A stretch of 64,000 bases of DNA, taken from positions 124,001-188,000 of the forward strand of contig JAQWMR010000015.1 of NCBI GenBank assembly GCA_029246685.1, written 5' to 3'. This DNA comes from Acidimicrobiales bacterium. Its GTDB lineage: Bacteria > Actinomycetota > Acidimicrobiia > Acidimicrobiales > Aldehydirespiratoraceae. This document shows, one piece after another, positions 37,532 through 46,521 of the stretch (the stretch's first letter is position 1; each line of letters opens with the position of its first letter). The position numbers were made by a program, and so were the translations under genes. The notes beneath the pieces were generated by a model. The model worked only from the letters and a program-made list of their open reading frames with translations. It was not told the origin of the DNA and searched no databases.

Positions 37532-39075
37532 GAGTACTTCTCCCTCAGCTCGTACTTGAGAATCTTCATGGTCGCGTTGCGAGGCAAGGCACCATCATGG
37601 ATCTCCATCCGCTCCGGGTGCTTCTGGCGCATCAGCCCGGCGTCGTTGCAGGCGGCGAGCATCTCGTCGAACGTCAGGTCGTCTTGCCCCTCCGCCGTCT
37701 CGATCACTGCGCACACCATCTCGCCGCGCTCGGGGTCGGGAAGACCGATCACTGCGGCGTTGCCGACCTGGGGCAGCGTGTAGAGGACGTCCTCGATCTC
37801 CTGCGCGGAGATGTTCTCGCCCTTGCGGATGATGATGTCCTTGACCCGACCGGTGAGCGACACGTGGCCGTCCTCGCGCATCACGCCGAGGTCGCCCGTG
37901 CGGAACCGGCGCTGCTCGTCGAACGCTTCGGCTTCGAGCGACGCGTCGGTGTACCCCTTGAAGAGCATCGGGCCGCTGACCCGCACCTCGCCCTCCTCGC
38001 CGGGGCCACACGGAGTGCCGTCCACCTTGACGATGTCGACCTGGCAGCCCTGGATGGGCGCCCCTTCGGTATCGGCGAGCTGATCGTCGGTGTCGCTCGG
38101 GGATCCCTGGCAGATCATCGGGCACTCGGTCATGCCATAGCCGTGGGCGATGGGGATGCCCATCTTCTCCTTCACCTCGAAGAAGATCTCCGGCGGCATC
38201 GGTGCACCGCCTCCGGCCATGGCGCGCAAGCGAGGCATCGCCGGGCCCTCCACCTTCTGATCCTCGGCGAGGAACATCTGGTAGAAGGCAGTGGATCCAC
38301 CAGCGAGTGACGCGCCACTGGCGGCGAAGGCCTCGACAGCGCCGGCCGGCGTGAACTTCTCGATGAGCACCGCCGGGAACCCGTTGACCAGCATCATGAC
38401 GATGTAGTCCGGACCGCCGATGTGGGCGTAGGGGAACGCAATCGTGCCGACGTCCGACGAATCCGCCTCGAGCGCGATGGCGAGGCCCGTGCCCGCCGCG
38501 ATGAGCGTCTTGTCGGAGTGCTTCACGCCCTTCGGGTCCGAGGTGGTCCCAGAGGTGTAGTAGAGCCACCGCACGGCATCGCCGTCAGTAGGCGCGGGAG
38601 GAAGGGTCTCCGGGTCGCCGTGGGGAAGGTCGTCGTACCCGTTCAGGATCGTCGGTGAGCTTTCGAGGTCAGCGCTGACCTCCGCAGCCATCGCTCCATA
38701 GTCGAACCCGCCCCATTGACCCGCGGTGAACACGAACTCGGCGTCGGTCTGCGCGATGCAGAAGCCGACCTCGCGGTGGCGGTAGATGTGGATGATCGGG
38801 TTCTGGACGGCGCCGAGACGAGACAGGGCGAAACTCAGCAGGATCGTCTCCATCCGGGTCGGGAGCACCCAGGTGACGGGTGTGCCCGAACCGATACCGA
38901 GTTCCTGCAGACCGGCGGCGACGCGATCCACTTCGTCGCGGACCTCCGCGCACGTCATCGTGCGGCCGATGTCGTCGATCAGCAGCGGGAGGTCGGGCGA
39001 CAGGTCGGCGCGGCGGGCGAGCAGCTCGGAAAACGTCGCGGCGTCGAGGATCTTCTCGGTCATGAGCGTGGACAA
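37528..39075 (-). CDS. acyl-CoA synthetase, AMP-binding family
   Basis: A 515-residue ANL-family ligase that activates a carboxylic acid through an acyl-adenylate. Motifs: YYTSGTTSDPKGV (ATP-binding loop), HGYGMTECP, RTGDLGVMREDG and the C-terminal RNATMKILKYELR with the catalytic Lys region. It is similar to fatty-acid or cyclohexanecarboxylate-type CoA ligases. It is first in the operon with the ArsC-like and Rieske genes. The start at 39075 or the ATG at 39063 are both possible. Confidence 0.92.
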   Translation of the reverse strand: MSTLMTEKILDAATFSELLARRADLSPDLPLLIDDIGRTMTCAEVRDEVDRVAAGLQELGIGSGTPVTWVLPTRMETILLSFALSRLGAVQNPIIHIYRHREVGFCIAQTDAEFVFTAGQWGGFDYGAMAAEVSADLESSPTILNGYDDLPHGDPETLPPAPTDGDAVRWLYYTSGTTSDPKGVKHSDKTLIAAGTGLAIALEADSSDVGTIAFPYAHIGGPDYIVMMLVNGFPAVLIEKFTPAGAVEAFAASGASLAGGSTAFYQMFLAEDQKVEGPAMPRLRAMAGGGAPMPPEIFFEVKEKMGIPIAHGYGMTECPMICQGSPSDTDDQLADTEGAPIQGCQVDIVKVDGTPCGPGEEGEVRVSGPMLFKGYTDASLEAEAFDEQRRFRTGDLGVMREDGHVSLTGRVKDIIIRKGENISAQEIEDVLYTLPQVGNAAVIGLPDPERGEMVCAVIETAEGQDDLTFDEMLAACNDAGLMRQKHPERMEIHDGALPRNATMKILKYELREKYS

Positions 39076-39091
39076 TAGCTAGCGTGGGAGA

Positions 39092-39709
39092 ATGGGTTTC
39101 TATCGAGATCAGATTCTTCCCCGTGTGATCGACAAGGCCCTCGGCACCGGCGAGGTCATGAAGTACCGCGGCGAAGTGACCGAGGGACTCACCGGAGAGG
39201 TTGTCGAGATCGGGTTCGGCTCCGGGCTGAACATGCCGAAGTACCCCGAGGCCGTCACGAAGGTCTACGCGGCGGACCCGGCCGTCGTCGGCCAGAAGCT
39301 CGCCGCCGATCGTGTCGCCGACGCAAGCGCGGAGGTCGAATACGTCGGCCTTGACGGACAGGCGCTCCCCCTCGCGGACGATTCGTGCGACGGCGGCCTG
39401 TCCACGTTCACGCTTTGCACGATTCCCGACGAGGGCGCCGGCCTCGCCGAGTTGCGTCGCGTCGTCAAGCCAGGCGGCGCGATCCATCTCCTCGAACACG
39501 GACTCTCTCGCGACGAGAAGGTGCAGCGATGGCAGAACCGGATCACGCCGGTTCAGCGCCGACTCTTCGACGGATGCCACCTGAATCGTGACCATGTGGC
39601 CATGGTGGAAGCGGCGGGACTCGAGATCGAGTCGCAGAAGGAGTGGATGGCGAAGGGGCCGAAGGCGATGAGCGCGTTCTACCTCATCCGCTGCTGGGTG
39701 CCGGCCTGA
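39092..39709 (+). CDS. class I SAM-dependent methyltransferase
   Basis: A 205-residue methyltransferase with the SAM-binding motif VVEIGFGSGLNMPKY, then VYAADP, and post-motif DGGLSTFTLCTIPD and VKPGGAIHLLEHG. The family includes phospholipid and quinone-type methyltransferases. It lies divergent from the acyl-CoA synthetase with only 16 bases between starts, so the two promoters must overlap. The acceptor substrate is unknown. Confidence 0.88.
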   Translation: MGFYRDQILPRVIDKALGTGEVMKYRGEVTEGLTGEVVEIGFGSGLNMPKYPEAVTKVYAADPAVVGQKLAADRVADASAEVEYVGLDGQALPLADDSCDGGLSTFTLCTIPDEGAGLAELRRVVKPGGAIHLLEHGLSRDEKVQRWQNRITPVQRRLFDGCHLNRDHVAMVEAAGLEIESQKEWMAKGPKAMSAFYLIRCWVPA

Positions 39710-39734
39710 CTTCGCTGAACGCGGTCGATCGGCC

Positions 39735-40457
39735 TCACCGTTCCAGGACCAAGCGGGGCACGACGTGGCGCATCTGATCAGCAAGCCGCACGAGCCCGGG
39801 GAACAGGCCCGGATCGAGCTGCTCGGTGTGGAGAAGGAGCCAGTTCCCGAAGAACTCGAACGTGATCCGGCCCTCGGTCGAGACCATCAGATCGATCATC
39901 TGGGCGTCCAGGACCGCTCGGGCGAAGGCTCGGTCCTCGCCGATGACGTGGTAGTTCCGGTTGAAGAACTCCGACTCCACGTCGAGATCGATGCGGGTCG
40001 CGGTGGCGAACGCCTTCGAGATCAGGTTCTCCTTCCCGATGACCAAACGTGGCGCGGTGATGGGGAGCGGCGCCATCGCCGCCGTCTGGGTTTTGCCTTG
40101 ATGACGGCGGACGATGTGATCCGTCAGCGAACCCCGGCCGATGCGTCGACGACGGATCTGCTTCTCGCCGTTGGCGCTTTCGCTGACGGCCATCTCGGTC
40201 CATGACCGAACGTCGAAGGCGTGGACCTTCGCGCCGTCGTCGGCCGTCATGGTGACCACGTGCGTTGCGCTCCACCCGCGGCCGTCACCGCTGGCCATGT
40301 GGTGGAACCCGATCCGCGACAACCCGAACCCGTCCTGTTCGCGGTAGCTCATGCCGGACGCCTTCGCGGACTGCGCGATCTGACGCTCCCGCCCCCGGTG
40401 ATGGAGGAGCGAGCGAAGCATCCACAGTCCGGCGATGAACGTCACGCCGAAGAGCAC
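39735..40457 (-). CDS. hypothetical membrane-anchored protein
   Basis: A 240-residue protein with an N-terminal hydrophobic segment (VTFIAGLWML) and a soluble domain with YREQDGFGLSRIGF and many beta strands. No family is recognised with confidence. The GTG at 40457 is used here. The same frame continues upstream past an in-frame TGA as LSEQWWTPWV, and an ATG further up lies within the terminator stem, so the N-terminus is uncertain. Confidence 0.6.
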   Translation of the reverse strand: MLFGVTFIAGLWMLRSLLHHRGRERQIAQSAKASGMSYREQDGFGLSRIGFHHMASGDGRGWSATHVVTMTADDGAKVHAFDVRSWTEMAVSESANGEKQIRRRRIGRGSLTDHIVRRHQGKTQTAAMAPLPITAPRLVIGKENLISKAFATATRIDLDVESEFFNRNYHVIGEDRAFARAVLDAQMIDLMVSTEGRITFEFFGNWLLLHTEQLDPGLFPGLVRLADQMRHVVPRLVLER

Positions 40458-40540
40458 CCACGGCGTCCACCACTGCTCGCTGAGTCAGACAAAGAGGTCG
40501 TCCTCCGCGCTCTCCTCTGCGAGTTGCCCGATCAGTCGAG

Positions 40541-40586
40541 CCGAAAACAGCCGCATGGGTTCCCGATCGGCGGGAACCCATGCGGC
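40541..40586 (-). terminator. rho-independent terminator of the P-II gene
   Basis: A perfect 15-bp stem (GCCGCATGGGTTCCC at 40550-40564 with its complement at 40572-40586) has a 7-base loop and is followed on the minus strand by TGTTTTC. It begins 25 bases after the P-II stop and should end that transcript efficiently. Confidence 0.9.
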
Positions 40587-40610
40587 GTTGAGCTTCGGTT
40601 GTGGATGCGC

Positions 40611-41030
<420 letters not shown>

Positions 41031-41056
41031 TCAGGATTCTGTTCAGATCTGATGTC

Positions 41057-41074
41057 TATTGTATTGGTACAATA
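41057..41074. promoter_or_regulatory. palindrome upstream of the GntR gene, possible operator
   Basis: TATTGTATTGGTACAATA has 7-bp arms around TTGG and lies 19 bases before the GntR start. GntR-family operators often have GT-N-AC type symmetry, as here. The right arm includes TACAAT, a plausible -10 box, so binding would block transcription. Autoregulation is inferred. Confidence 0.55.
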
Positions 41075-41093
41075 AACAGGATACGGTGCGGCT

Positions 41094-41516
41094 ATGGCCC
41101 TTCCCGAGCGACGGCTCACCATCCGACTCGAAGGCGACACCGCAATCCCGGTGTTCGAGCAGCTACGCGCGCAGCTGTCCGTCATGGTCGCGGTCGGCCG
41201 GCTGTTACCAGGCGACCGACTGCCAACCGTCCGGGCGCTTGCCGAGCAACTGAGGCTCGCGCCTGGCACCGTCGCCCGGGCCTACCGGGAGCTCGAGCAC
41301 GACGGCATCGTGGAGGGACGGGGCCGGCGAGGCACGTTCGTCGTGGACGAGCCCCCGCACTCCGAGCCTCTCGAGGAGCGACGCGAACGAATCGCCACGT
41401 CGGCCGACCGCTTCGTGTTCGAGGTCCGTCAGCTCGGGGCCGATGCCGACGGCGCTCTCGCTGCGATCGACGCGGCATGGGAGCGGGCGGATGCTGCTCT
41501 TGAGGACGGCGGCTAG
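41094..41516 (+). CDS. GntR-family regulator, YtrA type
   Basis: A 140-residue protein with an N-terminal GntR winged helix: IPVFEQLRAQLSVMVAVGRL, LPTVRALAEQLRLAPGTVARAYRELEHDG, GRRGTFV. The effector region is only about 55 residues and helical, as in the short YtrA subfamily. YtrA regulators usually control adjacent transporter genes, but here the divergent neighbour is glnB. Two palindromes lie in the shared intergenic region. Confidence 0.9.
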   Translation: MALPERRLTIRLEGDTAIPVFEQLRAQLSVMVAVGRLLPGDRLPTVRALAEQLRLAPGTVARAYRELEHDGIVEGRGRRGTFVVDEPPHSEPLEERRERIATSADRFVFEVRQLGADADGALAAIDAAWERADAALEDGG

Positions 41517-41821
41517 CCCTCGATCTCGCCGAGACCACGGACGCGCCACGACTGTGCCCAGAGGTGGAGCTCGTCGTCGCCGTCCACGAAGACCGCATCA
41601 GCGAAGCCGACGGAACCGGTCACGCCATCGACCTCCGCAGCGACGCGAATGTCGATCCGTCCTCTCTCCCAGTTCCACCCGCAGGTCACGTCGGGCTGGC
41701 CGACGTCGCCGCACACCGACTCGTTCACCCGCGTGCCCTCGAGCACTCGCACCCGCACGTCGTCATCGTCCGGCTCCACAGTGGCCGTGTAGGACCCTCC
41801 GGCTTCGATCCACGGCGTCAT
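41513..41821 (-). CDS. hypothetical protein, probably 5'-truncated
   Basis: A reading frame of 102 residues from an internal-looking ATG; the frame is open further upstream (FIVDAAELDHRSGCYG and on) to about 41953 but has no start codon there. Beta-rich sequence with two Cys (NESVCGDV, VTCGWNW) suggests an extracytoplasmic domain. Upstream in another frame is a broken aquaporin-like N-terminus. Most likely a fragment. It overlaps the GntR gene end by four bases, convergent. Confidence 0.45.
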   Translation of the reverse strand: MTPWIEAGGSYTATVEPDDDDVRVRVLEGTRVNESVCGDVGQPDVTCGWNWERGRIDIRVAAEVDGVTGSVGFADAVFVDGDDELHLWAQSWRVRGLGEIEG

Positions 41822-41903
41822 GAGATCTGTGGCCTCGATCGCGAGGGCAATCGTCTCGTCGGCGCTCTTCGCCAGGAAGGTGCCGTAACACCCGGATCGG
41901 TGG

Positions 41904-42014
41904 TCAAGTTCGGCCGCGTCGACAATGAAACGCGAGCACGGCCGAACCTGGCCCGCCGATCATCAAGATGAATGTTCCTACTGCTTCCGCAGCAATGATT
42001 TTCTGGTCGCGCAT
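41904..42014 (-). pseudogene. aquaporin/MIP N-terminal remnant
   Basis: A frame of 36 residues begins MRDQKIIAAEAVGTFILMI followed by GGPGSAVLA, closely matching the first helix of MIP-family channels (AEFLGTF, then GGCGSAVLA). It then turns into unrelated sequence and stops. No other aquaporin helices or NPA motifs follow. The 119 bases between it and the acyl-CoA dehydrogenase stop hold nothing recognisable. Confidence 0.55.
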
Positions 42015-42133
42015 GCGCGAACCCCCTGTCCTAGCGAAGCCTGCACTCACAGACCCACCCCACCCGACGTTGCTCCGACTCGTCGAGTCGCGACGGGGAT
42101 ACAGATTCCCGTCAGATCCGGCTGACCCGCTGG

Positions 42134-43360
42134 TCAGGAGGGAATGTCGCGGAACGGGATTCCCTTGTCGGGGCGGGGTTCCTGGGGGAGGCCGAGGACG
42201 TTCTCGCCCATGATGTTGCGCTGGACTTCGTCAGTGCCGCCGCCGATGCGGCTCATCCACTGGCCGAGGAAGGCGTAGTTCTGCCAGAAGCCGCCCATCA
42301 GTGCGTCCTCGGCATACAGGGTTCCGCGGGCACCCTGCATGGTCATGGCCAGGTTGCCGAGCATCTCGAGCCGTTCGCTGTTGGCGAGCTTCAGCACAGA
42401 GCTCTCCGGGCCCGGGGCCTCGCCCCGCGACGCGGCGGTCCGCACGCGGTAGCCGAGGAAGTTGATGGTGCGGGTACGGGCATAGAGCCGCATGAGCTCC
42501 TGGCGGATCACCGGATCGTCGGCGGCACCCATGCTCTGAGCAAGATCGATGACGTCGGCGAACATGCCGGACTGGCCGCCGATGCCGGTGCGCTCGTTGG
42601 TCAGGGTGGTGAGAATCGGCCCCCACCCTGCGTTGATTTCGCCCACCACATTGGCGACGGGAACCCGAACGTCATCGAGGAACACCTCGTTGAACTCGGA
42701 GCGCCCGGTCGGCTGCTTCAGCGGCCGGACATCGATGCCGGGCGTCGTCATGTCGAGCAGGAGATAGGTGATGCCCCGGTGCTTGGGGACGTCCACATCG
42801 GTGCGCACGAGCAGCATCCCGTGGGCGGACTCGCGAGCGTTGGACGTCCACACCTTCTGGCCGTTGACCACGATCTCGTCGCCGTCCACCACTGCGGACG
42901 TGCGGAGACCGGCGAGATCCGATCCGGCGCCAGGCTCGGAGAAGAGCTGACACCACGTCTCATCGCCGGTGAGCATGGGCGCGAGGTAGCGCTGCTTCTG
43001 TTCGTCGGTGCCGTGGGCGATGATCGTCGGGCCGGCCATGCCGATCGACTGGGCGAACTGGCCCTGCGGGAGGTCGTAGTGGCTTTCCTCCTCGGCGAAG
43101 ATGCCGGCGTAGTGACTGGAAAGCGCTCGGCCACCGAACTCTGTGGGCCAGGTCAGCCCGGCCCAGCCCGAGTCGAACTTCATGCGCTGCCAGTCGCGAC
43201 ACGCCTGCCCGTAGGCCTGCTCCTCGGCCACTGAGCGGGCCTTCGCCCAATAGCTCTTCCCGAGATCGGCTCGCTCCGGTTTCAGTTCAGCGTGCTGCGC
43301 GAGGAACGCGTTGCATTCCTCGCGCCACGCGGCCTCTTCCGGCGTGTCATCGAAATCCAT
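42134..43360 (-). CDS. acyl-CoA dehydrogenase
   Basis: A 408-residue flavoenzyme that oxidises an acyl-CoA to the enoyl-CoA. Motifs: QLFSEPGAGSDLAGL, VNGQKVWTSNA and the C-terminal GGTDEVQRNIMGENVLGLP. An N-terminal helical domain from WREECNAFLAQH and the length match the actinobacterial FadE families. Many related FadE proteins work on steroid or terpenoid side chains as alpha2beta2 heterotetramers, but no partner FadE is visible here. It follows the SDR gene by 14 bases. Confidence 0.92.
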   Translation of the reverse strand: MDFDDTPEEAAWREECNAFLAQHAELKPERADLGKSYWAKARSVAEEQAYGQACRDWQRMKFDSGWAGLTWPTEFGGRALSSHYAGIFAEEESHYDLPQGQFAQSIGMAGPTIIAHGTDEQKQRYLAPMLTGDETWCQLFSEPGAGSDLAGLRTSAVVDGDEIVVNGQKVWTSNARESAHGMLLVRTDVDVPKHRGITYLLLDMTTPGIDVRPLKQPTGRSEFNEVFLDDVRVPVANVVGEINAGWGPILTTLTNERTGIGGQSGMFADVIDLAQSMGAADDPVIRQELMRLYARTRTINFLGYRVRTAASRGEAPGPESSVLKLANSERLEMLGNLAMTMQGARGTLYAEDALMGGFWQNYAFLGQWMSRIGGGTDEVQRNIMGENVLGLPQEPRPDKGIPFRDIPS

Positions 43361-43374
43361 GAGGCGTGGCTCGG

Positions 43375-44277
43375 TCAGCCCTGGGCGCCGTGCACCGGCT
43401 GTGGTGCTCGCTCGCCGGCGATCGAGGCGCGAGCAAGATCGCCGGCCTCGGCAACCGTCATCCCGCGATCGCCGACCGACTCGATCGGGCCCTTCTGCCA
43501 GCCGTCACACACGTTGAGCTGCCCAGCGGTGTTCTCGAACGTTCGCCCGGTGATGTCGCAGTCGCCGGATCCGAGCCAAACGACGAGCGGCGAGACGTTC
43601 TCGGGTGCCTTCTCGTCGAACCCGTCGGGGATGTCGGCGCTGTAGAAGACGCCCTCGGTCATCCGGGTGCGGGCGTCAGGGGCGATGGCATTCGCGAGCA
43701 CGCCGTAGCGGCCCCACTCGGCCGCCTGCTGGACCGTGAGCAGCGCGATGCCGGCCTTGGCGGTGGCGTAGTTTCCCTGACCGATCGAACCGGCGAGCCC
43801 GGCGCCCGAGGAGGTGTTGACCACGCGGGCGTCGATCTCGTTGCCGGCCTTCGACTGGTCCCGCCAGTACTCGATGGCATGGCGAGCAGGAGCGAAATGG
43901 CCCTTGAGGTGGACGCGGGTGACGCTGTCCCACTCGTCCTCGGACATGCCAGCCAGCATGCGGTCCCGAAGGAAGCCGGCGTTGCAGACGAGCGTGTCGA
44001 GGCGGCCGAACTCGTCGACGGCCTGTCGAACCATGGCGGCAGCCTGATCCCAGTCGGCGACGTCGGCTGCGTTGGCCACCGCATCGCCGCCAGCGGCGCG
44101 AATCTCCTCGGCAACCTTGTTGGCGGCATCGCTGGTCCCAGCCGTGCCGTCACGCTCCACGCCCAGATCGTTCACGACCACCTTGGCGCCCTCGGCAGCG
44201 AACGCGAGGGCATGGGCGCGGCCGAGTCCTCGGGCCGCACCGGTGACGATGACGACCCGTCCGTCGCAACTGCTCAT
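43375..44277 (-). CDS. short-chain dehydrogenase, MFE-2-like 3-hydroxyacyl-CoA dehydrogenase
   Basis: A 300-residue SDR with cofactor motif VTGAARGLGRAHALAFAAEG, VVVNDLGVERDGT as in peroxisomal multifunctional enzyme type 2, CNAGFLRDRML, and catalytic YATAK with NTSSGAG. The family oxidises 3-hydroxyacyl-CoA, the beta-oxidation step after hydration. It lies between thiolase-like and acyl-CoA dehydrogenase genes in one operon, supporting that role. Confidence 0.9.
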   Translation of the reverse strand: MSSCDGRVVIVTGAARGLGRAHALAFAAEGAKVVVNDLGVERDGTAGTSDAANKVAEEIRAAGGDAVANAADVADWDQAAAMVRQAVDEFGRLDTLVCNAGFLRDRMLAGMSEDEWDSVTRVHLKGHFAPARHAIEYWRDQSKAGNEIDARVVNTSSGAGLAGSIGQGNYATAKAGIALLTVQQAAEWGRYGVLANAIAPDARTRMTEGVFYSADIPDGFDEKAPENVSPLVVWLGSGDCDITGRTFENTAGQLNVCDGWQKGPIESVGDRGMTVAEAGDLARASIAGERAPQPVHGAQG

Positions 44278-44290
44278 GGCTGACCCCTGA

Positions 44291-45445
44291 TCAGGTGAAC
44301 TCTGGCTGCAGCTCGGACGAGACGATCCACATCGCGAAGTACTGCGCAGCCCCGCCGTAGGCGTGGCCGAGCGCGACCTTCGCGCCGTCGACTTGATAGT
44401 CGCCAGCGGTGCCGCGCACCTGATTAGCCGCTTCGAGGCAGCGGATCATCCCGGACGCCCCGATCGGGTTCGACGAAAGCACGCCGCCGGAACAGTTGAC
44501 CGGGAAGTCGCCGTCGAGCGCGGTTGCGCCCTCGTCGGTCATCTTCCAGCCTTCGCCCTCCTCGGCGATCAGATGACCCTCGAGCCACATGGGCTCGTAC
44601 CAGCTGAACGGCACGTAGAGCTCGGCCGCGTCGATCTGCTTGCGCGGGTTCGTGATGCCGGCCTTCTTGTAGAGGGCCTCCGCACAGTCGAGGCCTGCCT
44701 TGATCCGGATGGTGTCACGGCCCGGGAACGAGGAGAACTCGGTCCGCTTGGCATGCGCCAGCACCCAGGCAGGCGGGTTGGGCGACCGCTGCACCTTGTC
44801 CTCACTCGTGAGCACCATCGCGGCGGCGCCGTCGGATGACGGGCACGACTCGAGGAAGTGCAGCGGGTCCCACAACATCGGGGACTCCTTCACCTTCTCG
44901 ATCGAGATGTCCTCGAGATGGAGGTGGGCGTGCGGATTCTTGAGGGCGTTGAGCCGATCCTTGACCGCAACCGTCCACCCGATGTGTTCGGGGGCGTTGG
45001 AGCGACGGATGTACTCACGGATCCACGGAGCAAAGGTGCCACCAGCGCCCTGGCCGCCCGAGCGACCGCCGGACAACGCCCACGTGGCGTTGCCCTCCGA
45101 CTGCTTCTCGTAGGTGACGGTCAGGACGGTGTCGTAACGACCGCTCTCCACGAGCACGGCCGCGGAGATCGCGGTGGACGCGCCGACGGAGCCTGCCGTG
45201 TGGACCCGGTGGATCGGCTTGCCGACCGCACCGAGGGCATGAGCGAGCGACAGCTCCGGCATGATCACGCCTTCGAGCGCATCCGGGGCCTTGCCGATCA
45301 CGACCGCGTCAACATCGTCGAACGTGAGGTTCGCGTCTTCGAGTGCGTTCAACGCGGCCTCTCGAACGAGGCCGTCGAGAGTGACCGGTAGCTGACGCTT
45401 GTACTTCGTCTGGCCGATTCCGACCACTGCACATGGGCGAGCCAT
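44291..45445 (-). CDS. thiolase-fold lipid-transfer-like protein (Ltp type)
   Basis: A 384-residue thiolase-superfamily protein. Starts MARPCAVVGIGQTKYKR and ends with NPIGASGMIRCLEAANQVRG and GHAYGGAAQYFAMWI. The segment that normally holds the nucleophilic Cys reads VHTAGSVGAS (81-90), with no Cys. This is seen in Ltp2-like enzymes that act as aldolases with DUF35 partners. AAGGAGGGAG precedes the ATG at 45445, two bases after the upstream stop. It is in an operon with a second thiolase-like and a DUF35 gene. Confidence 0.88.
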   Translation of the reverse strand: MARPCAVVGIGQTKYKRQLPVTLDGLVREAALNALEDANLTFDDVDAVVIGKAPDALEGVIMPELSLAHALGAVGKPIHRVHTAGSVGASTAISAAVLVESGRYDTVLTVTYEKQSEGNATWALSGGRSGGQGAGGTFAPWIREYIRRSNAPEHIGWTVAVKDRLNALKNPHAHLHLEDISIEKVKESPMLWDPLHFLESCPSSDGAAAMVLTSEDKVQRSPNPPAWVLAHAKRTEFSSFPGRDTIRIKAGLDCAEALYKKAGITNPRKQIDAAELYVPFSWYEPMWLEGHLIAEEGEGWKMTDEGATALDGDFPVNCSGGVLSSNPIGASGMIRCLEAANQVRGTAGDYQVDGAKVALGHAYGGAAQYFAMWIVSSELQPEFT

Positions 45446-45447
45446 GA

Positions 45448-46521
45448 TCAGCTCCCTCCTTCGAGAACACACACGAGGTTCTGTTGCAGCGCCGCTCCCG
45501 ACGTGGCGTGGGCGACACCTCGACTTGCTTCGCCTTCGGCCACACGCTTGGCCACTTCGATGATCCGCGTCAGGCCGGTGGCCATCACGGGATCGCCGGC
45601 CAGCGGACCGCCCGACGGGTTGATCGTGGTGGCGTCATCCAACCCGAGGGCGTCGCGCAGGATGATCTCCTCGTGGGAGTGGATGACGTGGAGCTCGGCC
45701 ACATCCACCGCGCCGTCGCCGACGCCGGCGCCGGCCGCTGCGAGGCGCGTCGACGGCGAGTCGGTGAGATCGCGCAGTCCGGCGTGGTGGGAATCGATGC
45801 GGTGATCGAGCCCGGTGATCCACACCGGGCTGTCGGTCAGCTCGAGCGCACGGTCCCGGCGAGCGATGAGAATCGCGGCGGCACCGTCGGCCTTGGGCGA
45901 CACGTCGTGCGCCCGCAGCGGGGCCATGTCATACGGCGCGGACATCAGGTCCTCGGCGGACACGTCACCCGACACCTGAGCGTGGGGGTTGGCGGCCGCA
46001 TTGGACCGGCTTCTCACCACCACATCGGCAATGTCGGCTTCGGTTGCCTTGCCGGCCTGGATCAACGCTTGGGCCTGGATGCCGGCCATGGCATCGGGGT
46101 CGATGCCGAGCGGCGCGACCACATACGGGTCGGCCTGGAGGTGGAACACCTCTCGGGCGTTGCACGGTGACGACTTTCCGGAGCCGACCACCATGGCGAC
46201 GTCGATGTCGCCCATCTGGAGCCGGAGCCACGCCTCGAACAACGCAAAGGCGCCGTCCATCTCCACGTGTGACTCGTACACGGGCGGCCATGCGCCCATG
46301 CCGTCCACGTTCGACACGAAGGCGAAGGGCATGCCGCTCAGGTAGTCGCAGCTACCGGCGATCGTGAAGCCCACATCGCCCCGTTCGATCCCCGCGTCGC
46401 CGAGGAGCTGGTTGACGCACTCCATGATCATGACGACCTCGGGGCCGTCGTAGCGGGCGTGCGCATCCGTCTGTGCAACACCGATGATCGCGATGTCGTT
46501 CTCTTGCGGTTCGAATCCCAT
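45448..46521 (-). CDS. second thiolase-fold protein
   Basis: A 357-residue thiolase-like protein beginning MGFEPQENDIAIIGVAQTD, with GDVGFTIAGSCDYLSG and SHVEMDGAFALFEAW at the place of the active-site helix, again without an obvious nucleophilic Cys. C-terminal INPSGGPLAGDPVMATGLTR matches the thiolase C-terminal domain. One-base TGATG overlap with the DUF35 gene. It probably pairs with the neighbouring thiolase-like protein. Confidence 0.85.
   Translation of the reverse strand: MGFEPQENDIAIIGVAQTDAHARYDGPEVVMIMECVNQLLGDAGIERGDVGFTIAGSCDYLSGMPFAFVSNVDGMGAWPPVYESHVEMDGAFALFEAWLRLQMGDIDVAMVVGSGKSSPCNAREVFHLQADPYVVAPLGIDPDAMAGIQAQALIQAGKATEADIADVVVRSRSNAAANPHAQVSGDVSAEDLMSAPYDMAPLRAHDVSPKADGAAAILIARRDRALELTDSPVWITGLDHRIDSHHAGLRDLTDSPSTRLAAAGAGVGDGAVDVAELHVIHSHEEIILRDALGLDDATTINPSGGPLAGDPVMATGLTRIIEVAKRVAEGEASRGVAHATSGAALQQNLVCVLEGGS

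Noticed and set aside
40458..40549. A second selenocysteine candidate: TGA upstream of the hypothetical gene at 39735
   Set aside because: The codons before the TGA begin inside a terminator stem, no redox motif surrounds it, and a GTG start downstream explains the gene.
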